From: Anaerotignum faecicola
Lineage (GTDB): Bacteria; Bacillota; Clostridia; Lachnospirales; Anaerotignaceae
DNA length: 64,000 nucleotides
Assembly: GCF_003865035.1 (NCBI RefSeq)
Contig: NZ_BHVZ01000001.1
Location: forward strand, 124,001-188,000
Direction: 5' to 3'
Part shown: positions 1 through 8,495 of the stretch, piece by piece
How positions within the stretch are numbered: position 1 is the stretch's first letter
How the letters are laid out: each line of letters begins with the position of its first letter
Translations under genes and position numbers: made by a program
Notes under the pieces: generated by a model
Databases searched by the model: none
The model's input: only the letters and a program-made list of their open reading frames with translations
Told to the model about the DNA's origin: nothing

Positions 1-1254
1 ACTTTCAGCCATCCTTCTTGCTACTCTACCTGTAGGTGCTGTCAAAAGGATTTCTTTCCCGGGCTGTAGCTTTTCATAGACAGCCAGAATCGTCTTTAAT
101 ACAGTGGTTTTCCCTGTACCCGGACCACCCGTAATCACAGAAAAGCTATTTTCCATACACATCCTGACTGCCTCAGCCTGTTTCTCAGACAGTAAAATAC
201 GACTGTCCCTCTGCGCCTCCTGCAAAAACTCATCCAACTGCGGATAGCTTTCCGGCTTCCGTATCAATAGCTTTGCAATACACTTTGCCGCTTGTTCTTC
301 ATAATGAAAAAGCTGCGGGAGATAAATACGCTCCTGATCGGCATATAGCTTTCCAAAGCTACACATCTCAGAAAGCGTTTTCTGTATCATTTTTTCAGTT
401 ACACTGCCTTGCGGTATACGCTCCGTCAATAGCTCTGTTGCTCTCTCAAGTAGCCCAGCCCTTTGCAAGAATAAATCTCCGCTGTCTTTCGCTTCTTCTA
501 ATACAAAGCTGATACCGCCCTCTAAGCGTAATGGATCCGACGGCTTAAAATTGATATTTCTGGCTATTTCGTCTACCGTCCTAAATCCAAAACCGGAAAT
601 CTCACAGAGCAGATATGGCGAGTTGCGAATCACATCAATAGATCTGCTACCGAAACGCTCCTGAATTTTCTTGGCTTTATTCGGTGTAACACCATAAGGT
701 GCTAAAAATGTCATTATTTCTTGTAATCCCTTGCTGCTTTCGTAGGAATCCATAATTTGCTTTAACTTTTTCTCTGAGATACGCTTAATCTCTAATAACC
801 GCTTTGGTTCCTTTTCAATAATATCCAACGTATCCATGCCGAATTTAGCTACAATCAAATCCGCTGTTGCCTTTCCTATCCCTTTGATTAAACCAGAGGA
901 GAGATACGCAGCAATCCCATTTTTCGTTTTTGGTATCACTTCCGAAAAGCTGTCTACCGAAAACTGTAGGCCGTATTTACTCTTCTCCCATGCACCTGCC
1001 AGTTCCAGCATTACATCATGAACTGTTGGTAAATAGTATCCTTTAACTGAAAAATGGATTTTGTTATCCTTGTAATAACCATTCCGTGCTTCTTCCGGTA
1101 TCTCTTCATCCTCACTGGTCATTCCTAAGATACAAAATCCATTCCCATCATTTCGATATATCGTTTTTTCGTATAAAGCGAGCAAAACATTCTTCGGCGA
1201 TGTGATACATGCCTCCTTATTTTGTCCGTTCCATACCATTACTTTATCATTCAC
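1..1254 (-). CDS. recD2: RecD2-like ATP-dependent DNA helicase (3' part cut by window edge)
   Basis: Reading the minus strand from a GTG at 1254 gives an open frame that runs off the left edge of the window. The translation has the RecD2 order: a beta-rich N-terminal part, helix-hairpin-helix repeats (IKGIGKATADLI, then ISGFGFRTVDEIA), then the helicase core with Walker A GGPGTGKTT at about residues 376-384. RecD2 is a 5'-3' helicase used in repair and recombination. An AGGAG lies about 12 nt before the GTG; an ATG five codons later is the alternative start. It follows the YqaJ gene by 15 bp, so the two are probably co-transcribed. The motor motifs beyond Walker A lie outside the window. Confidence 0.88.
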   Translation of the reverse strand, partial: MNDKVMVWNGQNKEACITSPKNVLLALYEKTIYRNDGNGFCILGMTSEDEEIPEEARNGYYKDNKIHFSVKGYYLPTVHDVMLELAGAWEKSKYGLQFSVDSFSEVIPKTKNGIAAYLSSGLIKGIGKATADLIVAKFGMDTLDIIEKEPKRLLEIKRISEKKLKQIMDSYESSKGLQEIMTFLAPYGVTPNKAKKIQERFGSRSIDVIRNSPYLLCEISGFGFRTVDEIARNINFKPSDPLRLEGGISFVLEEAKDSGDLFLQRAGLLERATELLTERIPQGSVTEKMIQKTLSEMCSFGKLYADQERIYLPQLFHYEEQAAKCIAKLLIRKPESYPQLDEFLQEAQRDSRILLSEKQAEAVRMCMENSFSVITGGPGTGKTTVLKTILAVYEKLQPGKEILLTAPTGRVARRMAES

Positions 1255-1269
1255 TGTTCTATCACACTC

Positions 1270-2304
1270 CTACTTTACAATCTTCTTTAACTGGAAGGTT
1301 CTGCTTTCTGTAGTCGTTGTATATTTTTCATAGACCTCCGGCTCATTCAGCTTCAAGCGCTGCAGGTTATCCTTATTCACACCGATACGCTGTATCGGCT
1401 TATAAGTGATATGATACTCACTGCCGTCTGCCGCAACACAAAGACCTTTTGTTGCATTACCAAGTAGCTCTGCAAACCTTGCATAAGCAGTCTTAATCCG
1501 TTGCTCCAACTTTCTGGAATCACTGTCCATCGTTGCTTTTTCGCTCTTCATACGATAGATTTCCTCCAATGCAGCACAATAGTCGCTTTCAATCAGCACC
1601 TCATCCAAATGATTCTTTTGTGCTTGATACCGTTTTAAGCTTGCCAATACTAAATCACCGTCACCATTTAATATCGGCTCAATACGACTTTCTACATTCT
1701 CTGTCCAAAAAGCCTCTTCTTGCAGGATTAAATCCTCCTCCATCTCTAAATCACGCTCAATCCGGCGATATACAAAATCATTCTCAGAATTACTGAATAA
1801 ACAAACACAATAAGCAATCGGCAGGTTCTTTACCGCCATGTAGTGCCTGCACTGGAGCTCGTAATGATACGGCACAGCGTCATTCTCCCATTTCTCTTTC
1901 GCATACGGATTTGCTGTTTTACACTCCAGTACGCCAACGGTTCCATCGGACATTTCAAAGAAATAATCCACATCCGCCAGCATAAAGGGGTATAAGGGAT
2001 GTCGATACATTACCTTTTCCTGCCAGATACGGAAACCTGTTTTCTTTGCAAAGATAGCCGCTACCAAATCCTCCAAGCGCTTGCCTACTTCCATCGCAAC
2101 CCAGCCATCTTCATTTTTATTATCCGGCTCTCTGCCTATTTTTTCAAAATAAACATCTCTTGCTGTTTTATACGGCGAAATACCGATAACAGCTGCTGCA
2201 TCACTGCCGCCAATGCCTTTTCTCCGATAGTCCAGCCAAGTTTGCTCATCCATGTCATCTGTCCGAACAAACACCTCTGCTTTATAATCCAGTTCTAATG
2301 CCAT
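1270..2304 (-). CDS. YqaJ-family (lambda exonuclease-like) recombinase nuclease
   Basis: The N-terminal half has the YqaJ signature WLDYRRKGIGGSDAAAVIG followed by PYKTARDVY, then a nuclease core with MEVGKRLEDLVA, MLADVDYF and a GVLECKTAN block containing the ExK catalytic pair. The family digests one strand of dsDNA to provide ssDNA for phage-type recombination. The C-terminal third is helical and charged. I chose the ATG at 2304 because AAAGGAGAGGGAAAAGGA lies directly before it. A longer frame to 2352 would overlap the upstream gene. It lies between an unknown gene and recD2 on the same strand, a typical recombination cassette of mobile elements. Confidence 0.85.
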   Translation of the reverse strand: MALELDYKAEVFVRTDDMDEQTWLDYRRKGIGGSDAAAVIGISPYKTARDVYFEKIGREPDNKNEDGWVAMEVGKRLEDLVAAIFAKKTGFRIWQEKVMYRHPLYPFMLADVDYFFEMSDGTVGVLECKTANPYAKEKWENDAVPYHYELQCRHYMAVKNLPIAYCVCLFSNSENDFVYRRIERDLEMEEDLILQEEAFWTENVESRIEPILNGDGDLVLASLKRYQAQKNHLDEVLIESDYCAALEEIYRMKSEKATMDSDSRKLEQRIKTAYARFAELLGNATKGLCVAADGSEYHITYKPIQRIGVNKDNLQRLKLNEPEVYEKYTTTTESRTFQLKKIVK

Positions 2305-2323
2305 TCCTTTTCCCTCTCCTTTC

Positions 2324-3469
2324 TTACCAATGATACTCTCCTGCGAAATCATAATCCTTCCAACGTAAATGCACAGCTCTTGCGATATTCTCCTCCATCA
2401 TTACAATTTTAGAGCCTTCTGCACCGTCACACTGCATCAGATAAATGACCTCTGAAATCTGCAAATACGCCTCATACGCACTGCACGCTGTATCCCCACG
2501 CTTTAATCTATAGTCCTCAGCAATAAGCGTTGCGTATTTCTTTGGTATCCCAATACGCTTCATTACACCTAACATTGCATTGATCGGGTGCAATACATAC
2601 ACATCCATCATGCTCTGCATATTGCCTAACGCCTTACTATACTGTGCGTATAAAAGATTCAGCTGCTCATCAAATCTTGCGAGATCCGCTTTATTCTTGT
2701 GATGTAATTTCAACGGACTGCCTAAAGGAATATTCCTTAGCTCAGAGCCAAAGAAAATCATCGGATATAAATTCGCACCGCTTTGCCCTGTATCAGATGT
2801 TGTCAGGCGAAGGCCTAACTGAATTTCATCACAAGGCAAGCCATGTGTTTGCAGGCTTTCCTTATACTCCTTTAATAAGGCCTCCTCGTTATCCAACGAC
2901 CATACCGCTGTTACAATGGAATGGTCATAGGACGCACCGGCAAAGGTATACCCCGAAAAGTTATCCTGTAGATATTCCACAGTTCGTCTAAAGAGCTCCG
3001 GTGTTTTCAGAACAGCATAGTCCGATGCATCACCGCCGTGCACCGCTGAAATCTTATCCTCGCAAAATCGCAAAAGTGCATCGCCGCCGGCAACCTTCAT
3101 ACAATAATTCAGGATTTGCGCCAATTCTGTTTTCTGAACCTTATTCAATGCATTTCCGGATACTCTCGCCCGCTCCAGAATAGTCTTAATCGCACAACTG
3201 CGTATCGGATACAGCTCATCCCTTACCTTTAAAATTAACCGTGTGTGTTCCATCGTGTCTTTAAATACACACTCCTTTCCTTTCTCCCGCAATTTTTCCT
3301 CCAGCATAGATGAAGCACGGTGTCCGTCTGCAATCGGATAAAACCGCAGCTCGCTGCTTTTAACCTTTTCCCAATCAGAGTTTTCCTCTCGTTCCTCGAT
3401 AAACGCAAGAAAATCCCCCTCTCGAAAAAAACCTTTGTAAAACTCATCTGCAAATACTCTTTCACTCAT
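2324..3469 (-). CDS. Conserved protein of unknown function in recombination cassette
   Basis: A 381-residue soluble protein with no signal peptide or membrane segment. I do not recognise a catalytic motif. It is the first gene of the left-hand minus-strand cassette, followed at 19 bp by the YqaJ exonuclease, and its start is 24 bp from the ICE left boundary. Genes at this position in such cassettes often encode ssDNA-binding or annealing partners, but nothing in the sequence proves that here. Confidence 0.75.
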   Translation of the reverse strand: MSERVFADEFYKGFFREGDFLAFIEEREENSDWEKVKSSELRFYPIADGHRASSMLEEKLREKGKECVFKDTMEHTRLILKVRDELYPIRSCAIKTILERARVSGNALNKVQKTELAQILNYCMKVAGGDALLRFCEDKISAVHGGDASDYAVLKTPELFRRTVEYLQDNFSGYTFAGASYDHSIVTAVWSLDNEEALLKEYKESLQTHGLPCDEIQLGLRLTTSDTGQSGANLYPMIFFGSELRNIPLGSPLKLHHKNKADLARFDEQLNLLYAQYSKALGNMQSMMDVYVLHPINAMLGVMKRIGIPKKYATLIAEDYRLKRGDTACSAYEAYLQISEVIYLMQCDGAEGSKIVMMEENIARAVHLRWKDYDFAGEYHW

Positions 3470-3518
3470 TGTTCTCGCTTCCTTTCTTAAACATTTTTTA
3501 TTGATTTGATAGACGCAA

Positions 3519-3566
3519 AACCTTTTATAAGTCCTCGCAAATGTTTATAAAACCTTGCGAAAATGG
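3519..3566. repeat. Left-end imperfect tandem repeats, possible integrase arm sites
   Basis: Two imperfect copies of TTTATAArtCCTyGCrAAATG lie in tandem just inside the left boundary, starting at about 3524 and 3544. The 11-mer AACCTTTTATA (3519-3529) is repeated exactly at 36426-36436 just past the integrase gene, in the same orientation. Short repeats near both ends fit Int arm-type or Xis binding sites, by analogy with the DR sites of Tn916. That role is inferred. Confidence 0.4.
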
Positions 3567-3687
3567 CTTAAAATCAAGGTTTTCCGCATATCGTCATTTA
3601 TCTTGCCGTATCTCCACATAATCTCGTTTTGTAAGCGCGGGCGGCAAAAAAGCGTCAAGCGCAGCACCGAAAATGAAGGAGGACGAC

Positions 3688-4047
3688 ATGAAAAACGTAC
3701 TTTTAGACAAGGGTATTATACTCCCGTCCGGCGAAATCAACAAGGATAAAATCAACCTTGTAGCCGGAGCAATCACGCAGCCGTTCGCGGAAATGGTATG
3801 GGTAACGACAGGCGGCGACATGGAAACCATTAACCGCTTGACGGACGTATTTGTAACCATGAACACCCCCGCAGACAGGGAAAAACTTTTTAAGGTTGTC
3901 AAGCTGCTGTACGGGCTTATGGGCTTGCCCTTTTCTGAGGAAGCCGAGCCTATGGGCGCAGACCCCGACGTATTGGAATACTTCCTGTTTTCCCTTACGG
4001 CTGACTTTGGCGAAGTCATGCAGGACATAATCGCCGACGACAATTAA
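3688..4047 (+). CDS. ICE left-end small conserved protein, unknown function
   Basis: A 119-residue acidic soluble protein (starts MKNVLLDKGIILPSGEINKD). AAGGAGG five bases before the ATG at 3688 fixes this start over the in-frame ATG at 3673. No catalytic motif was recognised. It is the first gene of the ICE and is closed off by a strong terminator, so it is transcribed separately from repA. Confidence 0.75.
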   Translation: MKNVLLDKGIILPSGEINKDKINLVAGAITQPFAEMVWVTTGGDMETINRLTDVFVTMNTPADREKLFKVVKLLYGLMGLPFSEEAEPMGADPDVLEYFLFSLTADFGEVMQDIIADDN

Positions 4048-4061
4048 ATACAGACCCGCAC

Positions 4062-4116
4062 AGGCGGCGTTTCTTACTCCCACACCGGGAGAACAGGAAC
4101 GCCGCTATTTTTATGC
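4062..4116 (+). terminator. Rho-independent terminator after first ICE gene
   Basis: Nested hairpin: outer arms GCGGCGTT and AACGCCGC, inner arms CTCCC and GGGAG, followed by TATTTTTATG. Confidence 0.75.
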
Positions 4117-4122
4117 CCTCAT

Positions 4123-4234
4123 GTTACGCAGTAGGAGCAGAAAAAGCCTTGATTTATGCGGTTTTGCGGGCGCGTTTTTCGTGCGGTAAGGGATTTATAC
4201 CTTTTCCCTCAAAATCGCCGTTCTACTGCGTAAC
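4123..4234 (+). repeat. 112 bp structured repeat, copy 1 (ahead of repA)
   Basis: Bounded by perfect 12 bp inverted repeats, GTTACGCAGTAG and CTACTGCGTAAC. An inner AAGGGATTTATACCTTTTCCCT block can form its own small stem. A second copy of identical length lies at 23650-23761 in the same orientation, with both edges and the inner block well conserved. It sits 28 bp before the repA start. Possible roles are an origin or single-strand initiation structure, a leader RNA, or a small non-autonomous repeat. The in-frame upstream extension of repA would have to translate through it, which I think does not happen. Confidence 0.65.
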
Positions 4235-4262
4235 AAATCCACAGCAAAGGAGTGATGAAGCT

Positions 4263-5264
4263 ATGGCAGTTTTCCGCGTGGAAAGGACAACGGGCTACAC
4301 CGTAATGAGCAACCACCACTTACGCAACAAGGAGCTTACCCTAAAGGCAAAGGGGCTGCTTTCTCAAATGCTGTCACTTCCCGAAAATTGGGACTATACC
4401 CTTGCGGGGCTGTCCTACATCAACCGGGAAAGTATCGACGCTATCCGTACCGCCATTTGGGAGCTTGAAAAAGCCGGATATATCACAAGGCGGCAGGGGC
4501 GCGACGAGAAAGGAAAAATGACCGCTATCGAGTACACCATTTACGAGCAGCCGCAGCCGCCGGGATTGGATTATCCGATATTGGAAAATCCAACAGCGGC
4601 TAACCCGATATTGGAAAATCCGACAACGGATAATCCGACGTCGGAAAATCCAACGCAAATAAATAAAGATATATCAAGAACTAACTTACCAAAAAAAGAA
4701 AAATCAAATACGGATTTATCAATTACCCATTCCATTCCTATCCATTCCGGGCGTTTGGAACAAACGCCTATCCCTCTGCCTTATGGCGAGGACGAAACGG
4801 CACAGCCGCAGGAAAGGAAAAGAACGGAAAGGAACGACGCTTATAGAGTGTATGAGGAAATCATCAAGGACAATATCGAGTATGACATTCTCTTGCAGGA
4901 TATGAAGTTTGACCATGACCGTCTGAATGAGATTGTTGACATTATCCTTGAAACACTCTGTACGTCAAGAAAGAAAATCCGTATTGCCGGGGACGATTAC
5001 CCCGCCGAACTTGTGAAGTCAAAGTTTATGAAGCTGAACAGCGAACATATCCGCTTTGTGCTTGACTGTATGCAGGAGAACACCACCAAAATCCGCAACA
5101 TCAAGCAGTACCTAAAGGCGGTGCTTTTCAATGCCCCGTCTACCATTGACAGCTACTATACTTCCCTTGTCGCTCACGATATGGCAAGCGGCGCACTTGC
5201 ACCGAGAAAGCCGAAGTACGGCGACCCGGACTATTACACCTACAATGAGGGCGAAAGCCTGTAA
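4263..5264 (+). CDS. RepA-like replication initiator / HTH protein of the ICE
   Basis: 333 residues beginning MAVFRVERTTGYTVMSNHHL. The N-terminal ~120 residues are a winged-helix region (LTLKAKGLLSQMLSLPENWDYTL, then an IWELEKAGYITRRQGRD wing) typical of the initiator-A N-terminal domain of Tn1549-type elements. Residues ~105-135 are a low-complexity linker of repeated NPxxENPT units. The C-terminal half is helical and may bind DNA or other replication proteins. An AAAGGAG ahead of the ATG at 4263 fixes the start. The intracellular ICE circle probably uses it for autonomous replication (inference). Confidence 0.8.
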   Translation: MAVFRVERTTGYTVMSNHHLRNKELTLKAKGLLSQMLSLPENWDYTLAGLSYINRESIDAIRTAIWELEKAGYITRRQGRDEKGKMTAIEYTIYEQPQPPGLDYPILENPTAANPILENPTTDNPTSENPTQINKDISRTNLPKKEKSNTDLSITHSIPIHSGRLEQTPIPLPYGEDETAQPQERKRTERNDAYRVYEEIIKDNIEYDILLQDMKFDHDRLNEIVDIILETLCTSRKKIRIAGDDYPAELVKSKFMKLNSEHIRFVLDCMQENTTKIRNIKQYLKAVLFNAPSTIDSYYTSLVAHDMASGALAPRKPKYGDPDYYTYNEGESL

Positions 5265-5287
5265 ACGAAAAAAGGAGGATTTACCAC

Positions 5288-5506
5288 ATGACACAGAAAA
5301 CAGGAGCTTTGATTTTTGATGAAACCGCTGACCGCTACGACATTCGCTTTGATATTGCCGACTATTACGGCGGCTTGCATTGCGGCGAGTGCATGGACGT
5401 ATTCACAGGCGGCAAATGGAAGCCTACCCGCATTGAGTACGGGGACAACTGGTATCTTGTAGGTATCCGCGCCGAGGATTTGAACGGGCTGCGGGTACGG
5501 ATTTAA
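5288..5506 (+). CDS. DUF5348 family small protein
   Basis: 72 residues; the pattern of paired GG, W and Y residues (YGGLHCGE, GKWKPTRIEY, GDNWYLVG) matches my memory of DUF5348, a small beta-rich family of unknown function found in Tn1549-like ICEs. An AAAGGAGG ribosome binding site lies ahead of the ATG. It lies 23 bp after repA and before a terminator-like hairpin. Confidence 0.7.
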   Translation: MTQKTGALIFDETADRYDIRFDIADYYGGLHCGECMDVFTGGKWKPTRIEYGDNWYLVGIRAEDLNGLRVRI

Positions 5507-5507
5507 C

Positions 5508-5548
5508 AGGGCGGCGTGAAGAACGGACGCCCTTTTTTCACGCCCAAA
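5508..5548 (+). terminator. Terminator with competing hairpin
   Basis: GGGCG pairs with CGCCC and is followed by TTTTTT, a terminator. The same stretch can instead pair GGCGTGAA with TTCACGCC, which would break the terminator stem. This may be a simple terminator or a small attenuator ahead of the transfer operon. Confidence 0.55.
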
Positions 5549-5587
5549 AGAACACTATCACTATCGGGAAAGGAGGAACGGTAAACA

Positions 5588-6064
5588 TTGCAAGATGAAA
5601 TCAACGAAAAAGTGGTTGCGCTCTCTGTCAAGGGAGCAAAGCTGACCGCTGAAATGCTGCAAAAGGCAATCAAAGCCATGCTTGCACAGGCAAAAAAGCA
5701 GCAGGAAAAACAGCCCCACGGGAAGCAGACCCTAAAGCAGCTTGCGAAGCAGAACGCGGGGCTTTCCAACATTGAGATAACCGAGGGCAATATCAAAGCC
5801 TTTGAGCAGACGGCAAAAAAATACGGTATCGACTTTGCCCTAAAGAAAGACAGCACCGAAACGCCGCCCCGTTATCTTGTATTTTTCAAGGGGCGGGACG
5901 CGGACGCTCTGACCGCAGCCTTTAAGGAGTTTTCCGCAAAGAAGCTGACACAGGAGCAAAAGCCCTCTATCCGAAAGGCACTTGCCACATTCCGGGACGC
6001 AGCAAAGCAGCTTAATGCGAACCGTCAAAAGACAAAACACAAGGACAGGGAGGTATCGCTATGA
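5588..6064 (+). CDS. pcfB: PcfB/DUF3801 family coupling-protein partner
   Basis: 158 residues. The N-terminus (EINEKVVALSVKGAKLTAEM) is typical of PcfB/DUF3801, a relaxosome accessory that docks DNA and relaxase on the coupling protein PcfC/TraG. The C-terminus is basic. It starts with TTG at 5588, about 10 nt after AAAGGAGG, and no ATG fits. The stop overlaps the ATG of traG by 4 bp (ATGA), so translation of the two is probably coupled. Confidence 0.8.
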   Translation: MQDEINEKVVALSVKGAKLTAEMLQKAIKAMLAQAKKQQEKQPHGKQTLKQLAKQNAGLSNIEITEGNIKAFEQTAKKYGIDFALKKDSTETPPRYLVFFKGRDADALTAAFKEFSAKKLTQEQKPSIRKALATFRDAAKQLNANRQKTKHKDREVSL

Positions 6065-7848
6065 AGCCGAATATCAAGAAGCTGCTTATCCTAAACGCCC
6101 CCTATCTGCTCTTTGTGTATCTCTTTGATAAAGTCGGACAGGCGGTGCGGCTCTCTCCGGGGGCTGACCTCTCCGGCAAGCTGCTTTCCATTGGCAGCGG
6201 CTTTTCTGCCGCCTTTTCAAATGCCCTGCCGAGTTTCGCCCCTATGGACTTGCTTATCGGCATTGTCGGGGCTGTCGTTATCCGGCTTGCGGTCTATGTG
6301 AAAGGCAAGAACGCAAAGAAATACCGTAAGGGCATGGAGTACGGCTCTGCACGTTGGGGCAATGCCGAGGATATAAAGCCGTATATCGACCCCATTTTTG
6401 AAAATAACGTGCTGCTGACGCAGACCGAACGGCTGATGATGTCAAGCCGCCCGAAGCACCCGAAATATGCACGAAACAAAAATGTACTTGTCATCGGCGG
6501 CTCCGGCAGCGGCAAAACGAGGTTTTTTGTAAAGCCCAACTTAATGCAAATGCACAGCAGCTATGTAGTCACTGACCCGAAAGGAACGGTTTTAATCGAG
6601 TGCGGGAAGCTCTTGCAGCGGGGCGGGTACAAAATCAAAGTGCTAAACACCATCAATTTCAAGAAATCCATGCGGTACAATCCCTTCGCCTATCTGCGCA
6701 GCGAAAAGGATATTTTGAAACTGGTAAATACCATTATCGCCAACACCAAAGGCGACGGGGAAAAATCCGGCGAGGATTTTTGGGTGAAATCGGAACGGCT
6801 TTTTTACTGCGCCCTTATCGGCTACATCTGGTACGAAGCCCCGGAGAATGAGAAAAACTTTACGACGCTGCTTGAAATGATAAATGCGTCGGAAGCCCGC
6901 GAGGACGACCCGGAATTTCAATCCCCCGTTGACCTCATGTTTGAACGCTTGGAGGAAAAAGACCCGGAACATTTTGCGGTGCGCCAGTACAAGAAGTTTT
7001 TGCTGTCTGCCGGAAAAACAAGAAGCTCTATCCTCATTTCCTGCGGTGCGCGTCTTGCCCCCTTTGACATTCGGGAACTGCGCGAGCTGATGGAAACCGA
7101 CGAAATGGAGCTTGACACCTTAGGCGACCGAAAGACCGCGCTTTTTGTTATTATCTCCGACACCGACGACACCTTTAACTTTGTTGTATCAATCCTTTAC
7201 ACACAGCTTTTCAATCTGCTTTGTGACAAGGCAGATGATGTGTACGGCGGGCGGCTACCTGTTCATGTGCGCTGTCTGCTTGACGAGTTTGCAAATATCG
7301 GGCAGATACCGAAGTTTGAAAAACTCATTGCCACGATAAGGAGCCGCGAAATCTCCGCGTCCATCATCTTGCAGAGCCAGTCGCAGCTAAAGGCTATCTA
7401 CAAGGACAACGCCGATACCATTGTCGGCAACTGCGATACGACCCTGTTCTTGGGCGGCAAGGAGAAAACGACCCTTAAAGAAATGTCGGAAATCTTGGGG
7501 AAAGAAACCATTGACAGCTTCAACACTTCCGAAACAAGAGGACGGGAGCTTTCCCACGGGCTGAACTATCAGAAGTTAGGCAAGCAGCTTATGAGCGAAG
7601 ATGAAATTGCGGTCATGGACGGCGGGAAATGTATCTTGCAACTACGCGGGGTGCGTCCGTTCTTCTCCGAAAAATACGATATTACCAAACACCCGAAGTA
7701 CAAGTACCTTTCCGACTTTGACAAGAAAAATGCCTTTGACATGGAAAAGCACTTGCGCCGCCGTCCTGCAATCGTAAAGCCGGACGAGGTATTTGACTAT
7801 TACGAAGTTGACGAAGCAGATTTGCAGGAGGACACAGAAAATGAATAA
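6061..7848 (+). CDS. VirD4/TraG-type conjugative coupling ATPase
   Basis: 595 residues. Two N-terminal membrane segments (residues ~8-22 and ~62-80) precede a cytoplasmic ATPase. Walker A is GGSGSGKT at about 146-153 and Walker B is in VRCLLDEFANIG at about 405. It recruits the relaxase-DNA complex to the type IV secretion channel at the membrane. The length is normal for Tn1549-type TraG. It is coupled by ATGA overlaps to pcfB upstream and the small gene downstream. Confidence 0.93.
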   Translation: MKPNIKKLLILNAPYLLFVYLFDKVGQAVRLSPGADLSGKLLSIGSGFSAAFSNALPSFAPMDLLIGIVGAVVIRLAVYVKGKNAKKYRKGMEYGSARWGNAEDIKPYIDPIFENNVLLTQTERLMMSSRPKHPKYARNKNVLVIGGSGSGKTRFFVKPNLMQMHSSYVVTDPKGTVLIECGKLLQRGGYKIKVLNTINFKKSMRYNPFAYLRSEKDILKLVNTIIANTKGDGEKSGEDFWVKSERLFYCALIGYIWYEAPENEKNFTTLLEMINASEAREDDPEFQSPVDLMFERLEEKDPEHFAVRQYKKFLLSAGKTRSSILISCGARLAPFDIRELRELMETDEMELDTLGDRKTALFVIISDTDDTFNFVVSILYTQLFNLLCDKADDVYGGRLPVHVRCLLDEFANIGQIPKFEKLIATIRSREISASIILQSQSQLKAIYKDNADTIVGNCDTTLFLGGKEKTTLKEMSEILGKETIDSFNTSETRGRELSHGLNYQKLGKQLMSEDEIAVMDGGKCILQLRGVRPFFSEKYDITKHPKYKYLSDFDKKNAFDMEKHLRRRPAIVKPDEVFDYYEVDEADLQEDTENE

Positions 7849-8053
7849 GCGTATCAGAAAGAAAAAGGCAAAACAGCAGCTAATCCGGGCTATCAGCGGG
7901 CTTGTGGAAGCTGCCGAGGAAATGCAGCGGGAACAGGAACGCAGGACAAGACAGGCAGGTATTTCCTATATCAAGTATATCGAAGCTGTCCGGGAACGGC
8001 AGTACGGCATTATGCCTGTCTACACACCACTTTTTGAAAAGGAGGGAGCTTAA
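7841..8053 (+). CDS. Small basic protein after traG, unknown function
   Basis: 70 residues starting MNKRIRKKKAKQQLIRAISG. The N-terminus is strongly basic, followed by one amphipathic helix. The ATG overlaps the traG stop and is preceded by CAGGAGG. A role in DNA transfer is suggested only by its place in the operon. Confidence 0.7.
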   Translation: MNKRIRKKKAKQQLIRAISGLVEAAEEMQREQERRTRQAGISYIKYIEAVRERQYGIMPVYTPLFEKEGA

Positions 8054-8263
8054 AGTAAAAATAATAAACACGGGCTACATGGTACGCGCCCCTACTCCTT
8101 GCGCGTATCGCGGCAGGAAGCCGCACCCTTACAACTGAATACCGCCGCGCCGCAGCAACAAACGCAGCGCGGGGACTTATGACCGCGGCAGTTATCGAAA
8201 ACTGACCGCCGTTTTTTATGCCCTTTTTCGGGCAGCCGCACAGCGGCAGAAAGGAGTTATATT
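8054..8263 (+). promoter_or_regulatory. Leader/attenuator region between traG operon and Maff2 pilin gene
   Basis: This 210 bp gap contains a stem with GCGGCAGTT and AACTGACCGC arms followed by CGTTTTTTATG (about 8177-8217), which looks like a terminator, and a small GCCC/GGGC stem before the AAAGGAG of the next gene. A 19-codon open frame (8080-8139, starting MVRAPTPCAYRGRKPHPYN) lies upstream of the hairpin without a clear ribosome binding site. The layout could attenuate transcription of the secretion genes. Confidence 0.4.
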
Positions 8264-8479
8264 ATGGCATTTTTCAACAGCGCAGTAGGCGTTTTACAGA
8301 CACTCGTTATCGCTCTCGGAGCAGGTCTTGGCATTTGGGGCGTTATCAACCTCTTGGAGGGCTACGGAAATGACAACCCAGGTGCAAAAAGCCAGGGCAT
8401 GAAGCAGCTCATGGCGGGCGGCGGCGTTGCCCTTATCGGTGGCACCCTTGTACCTCTGCTTTCCGGCCTGTTCGGTTAA
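8264..8479 (+). CDS. Maff2 family small membrane protein (VirB2/TrbC-like)
   Basis: 71 residues with two hydrophobic helices (GVLQTLVIALGAGLGIWGVI and GGGVALIGGTLVPLLSGLFG) separated by a polar loop. This is the Maff2 pattern found just before the VirB6-like gene in Tn1549-type ICEs and resembles VirB2/TrbC pilin subunits. AAAGGAG precedes the ATG. A role as channel or surface subunit is inferred. Confidence 0.8.
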   Translation: MAFFNSAVGVLQTLVIALGAGLGIWGVINLLEGYGNDNPGAKSQGMKQLMAGGGVALIGGTLVPLLSGLFG

Positions 8480-8495
8480 GCGGCGGGGTTAGCCT

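Noticed and set aside
4113..4262. Longer N-terminus for RepA
   Set aside because: It would translate through the 112 bp structured repeat, while a good AAAGGAG precedes the ATG at 4263.
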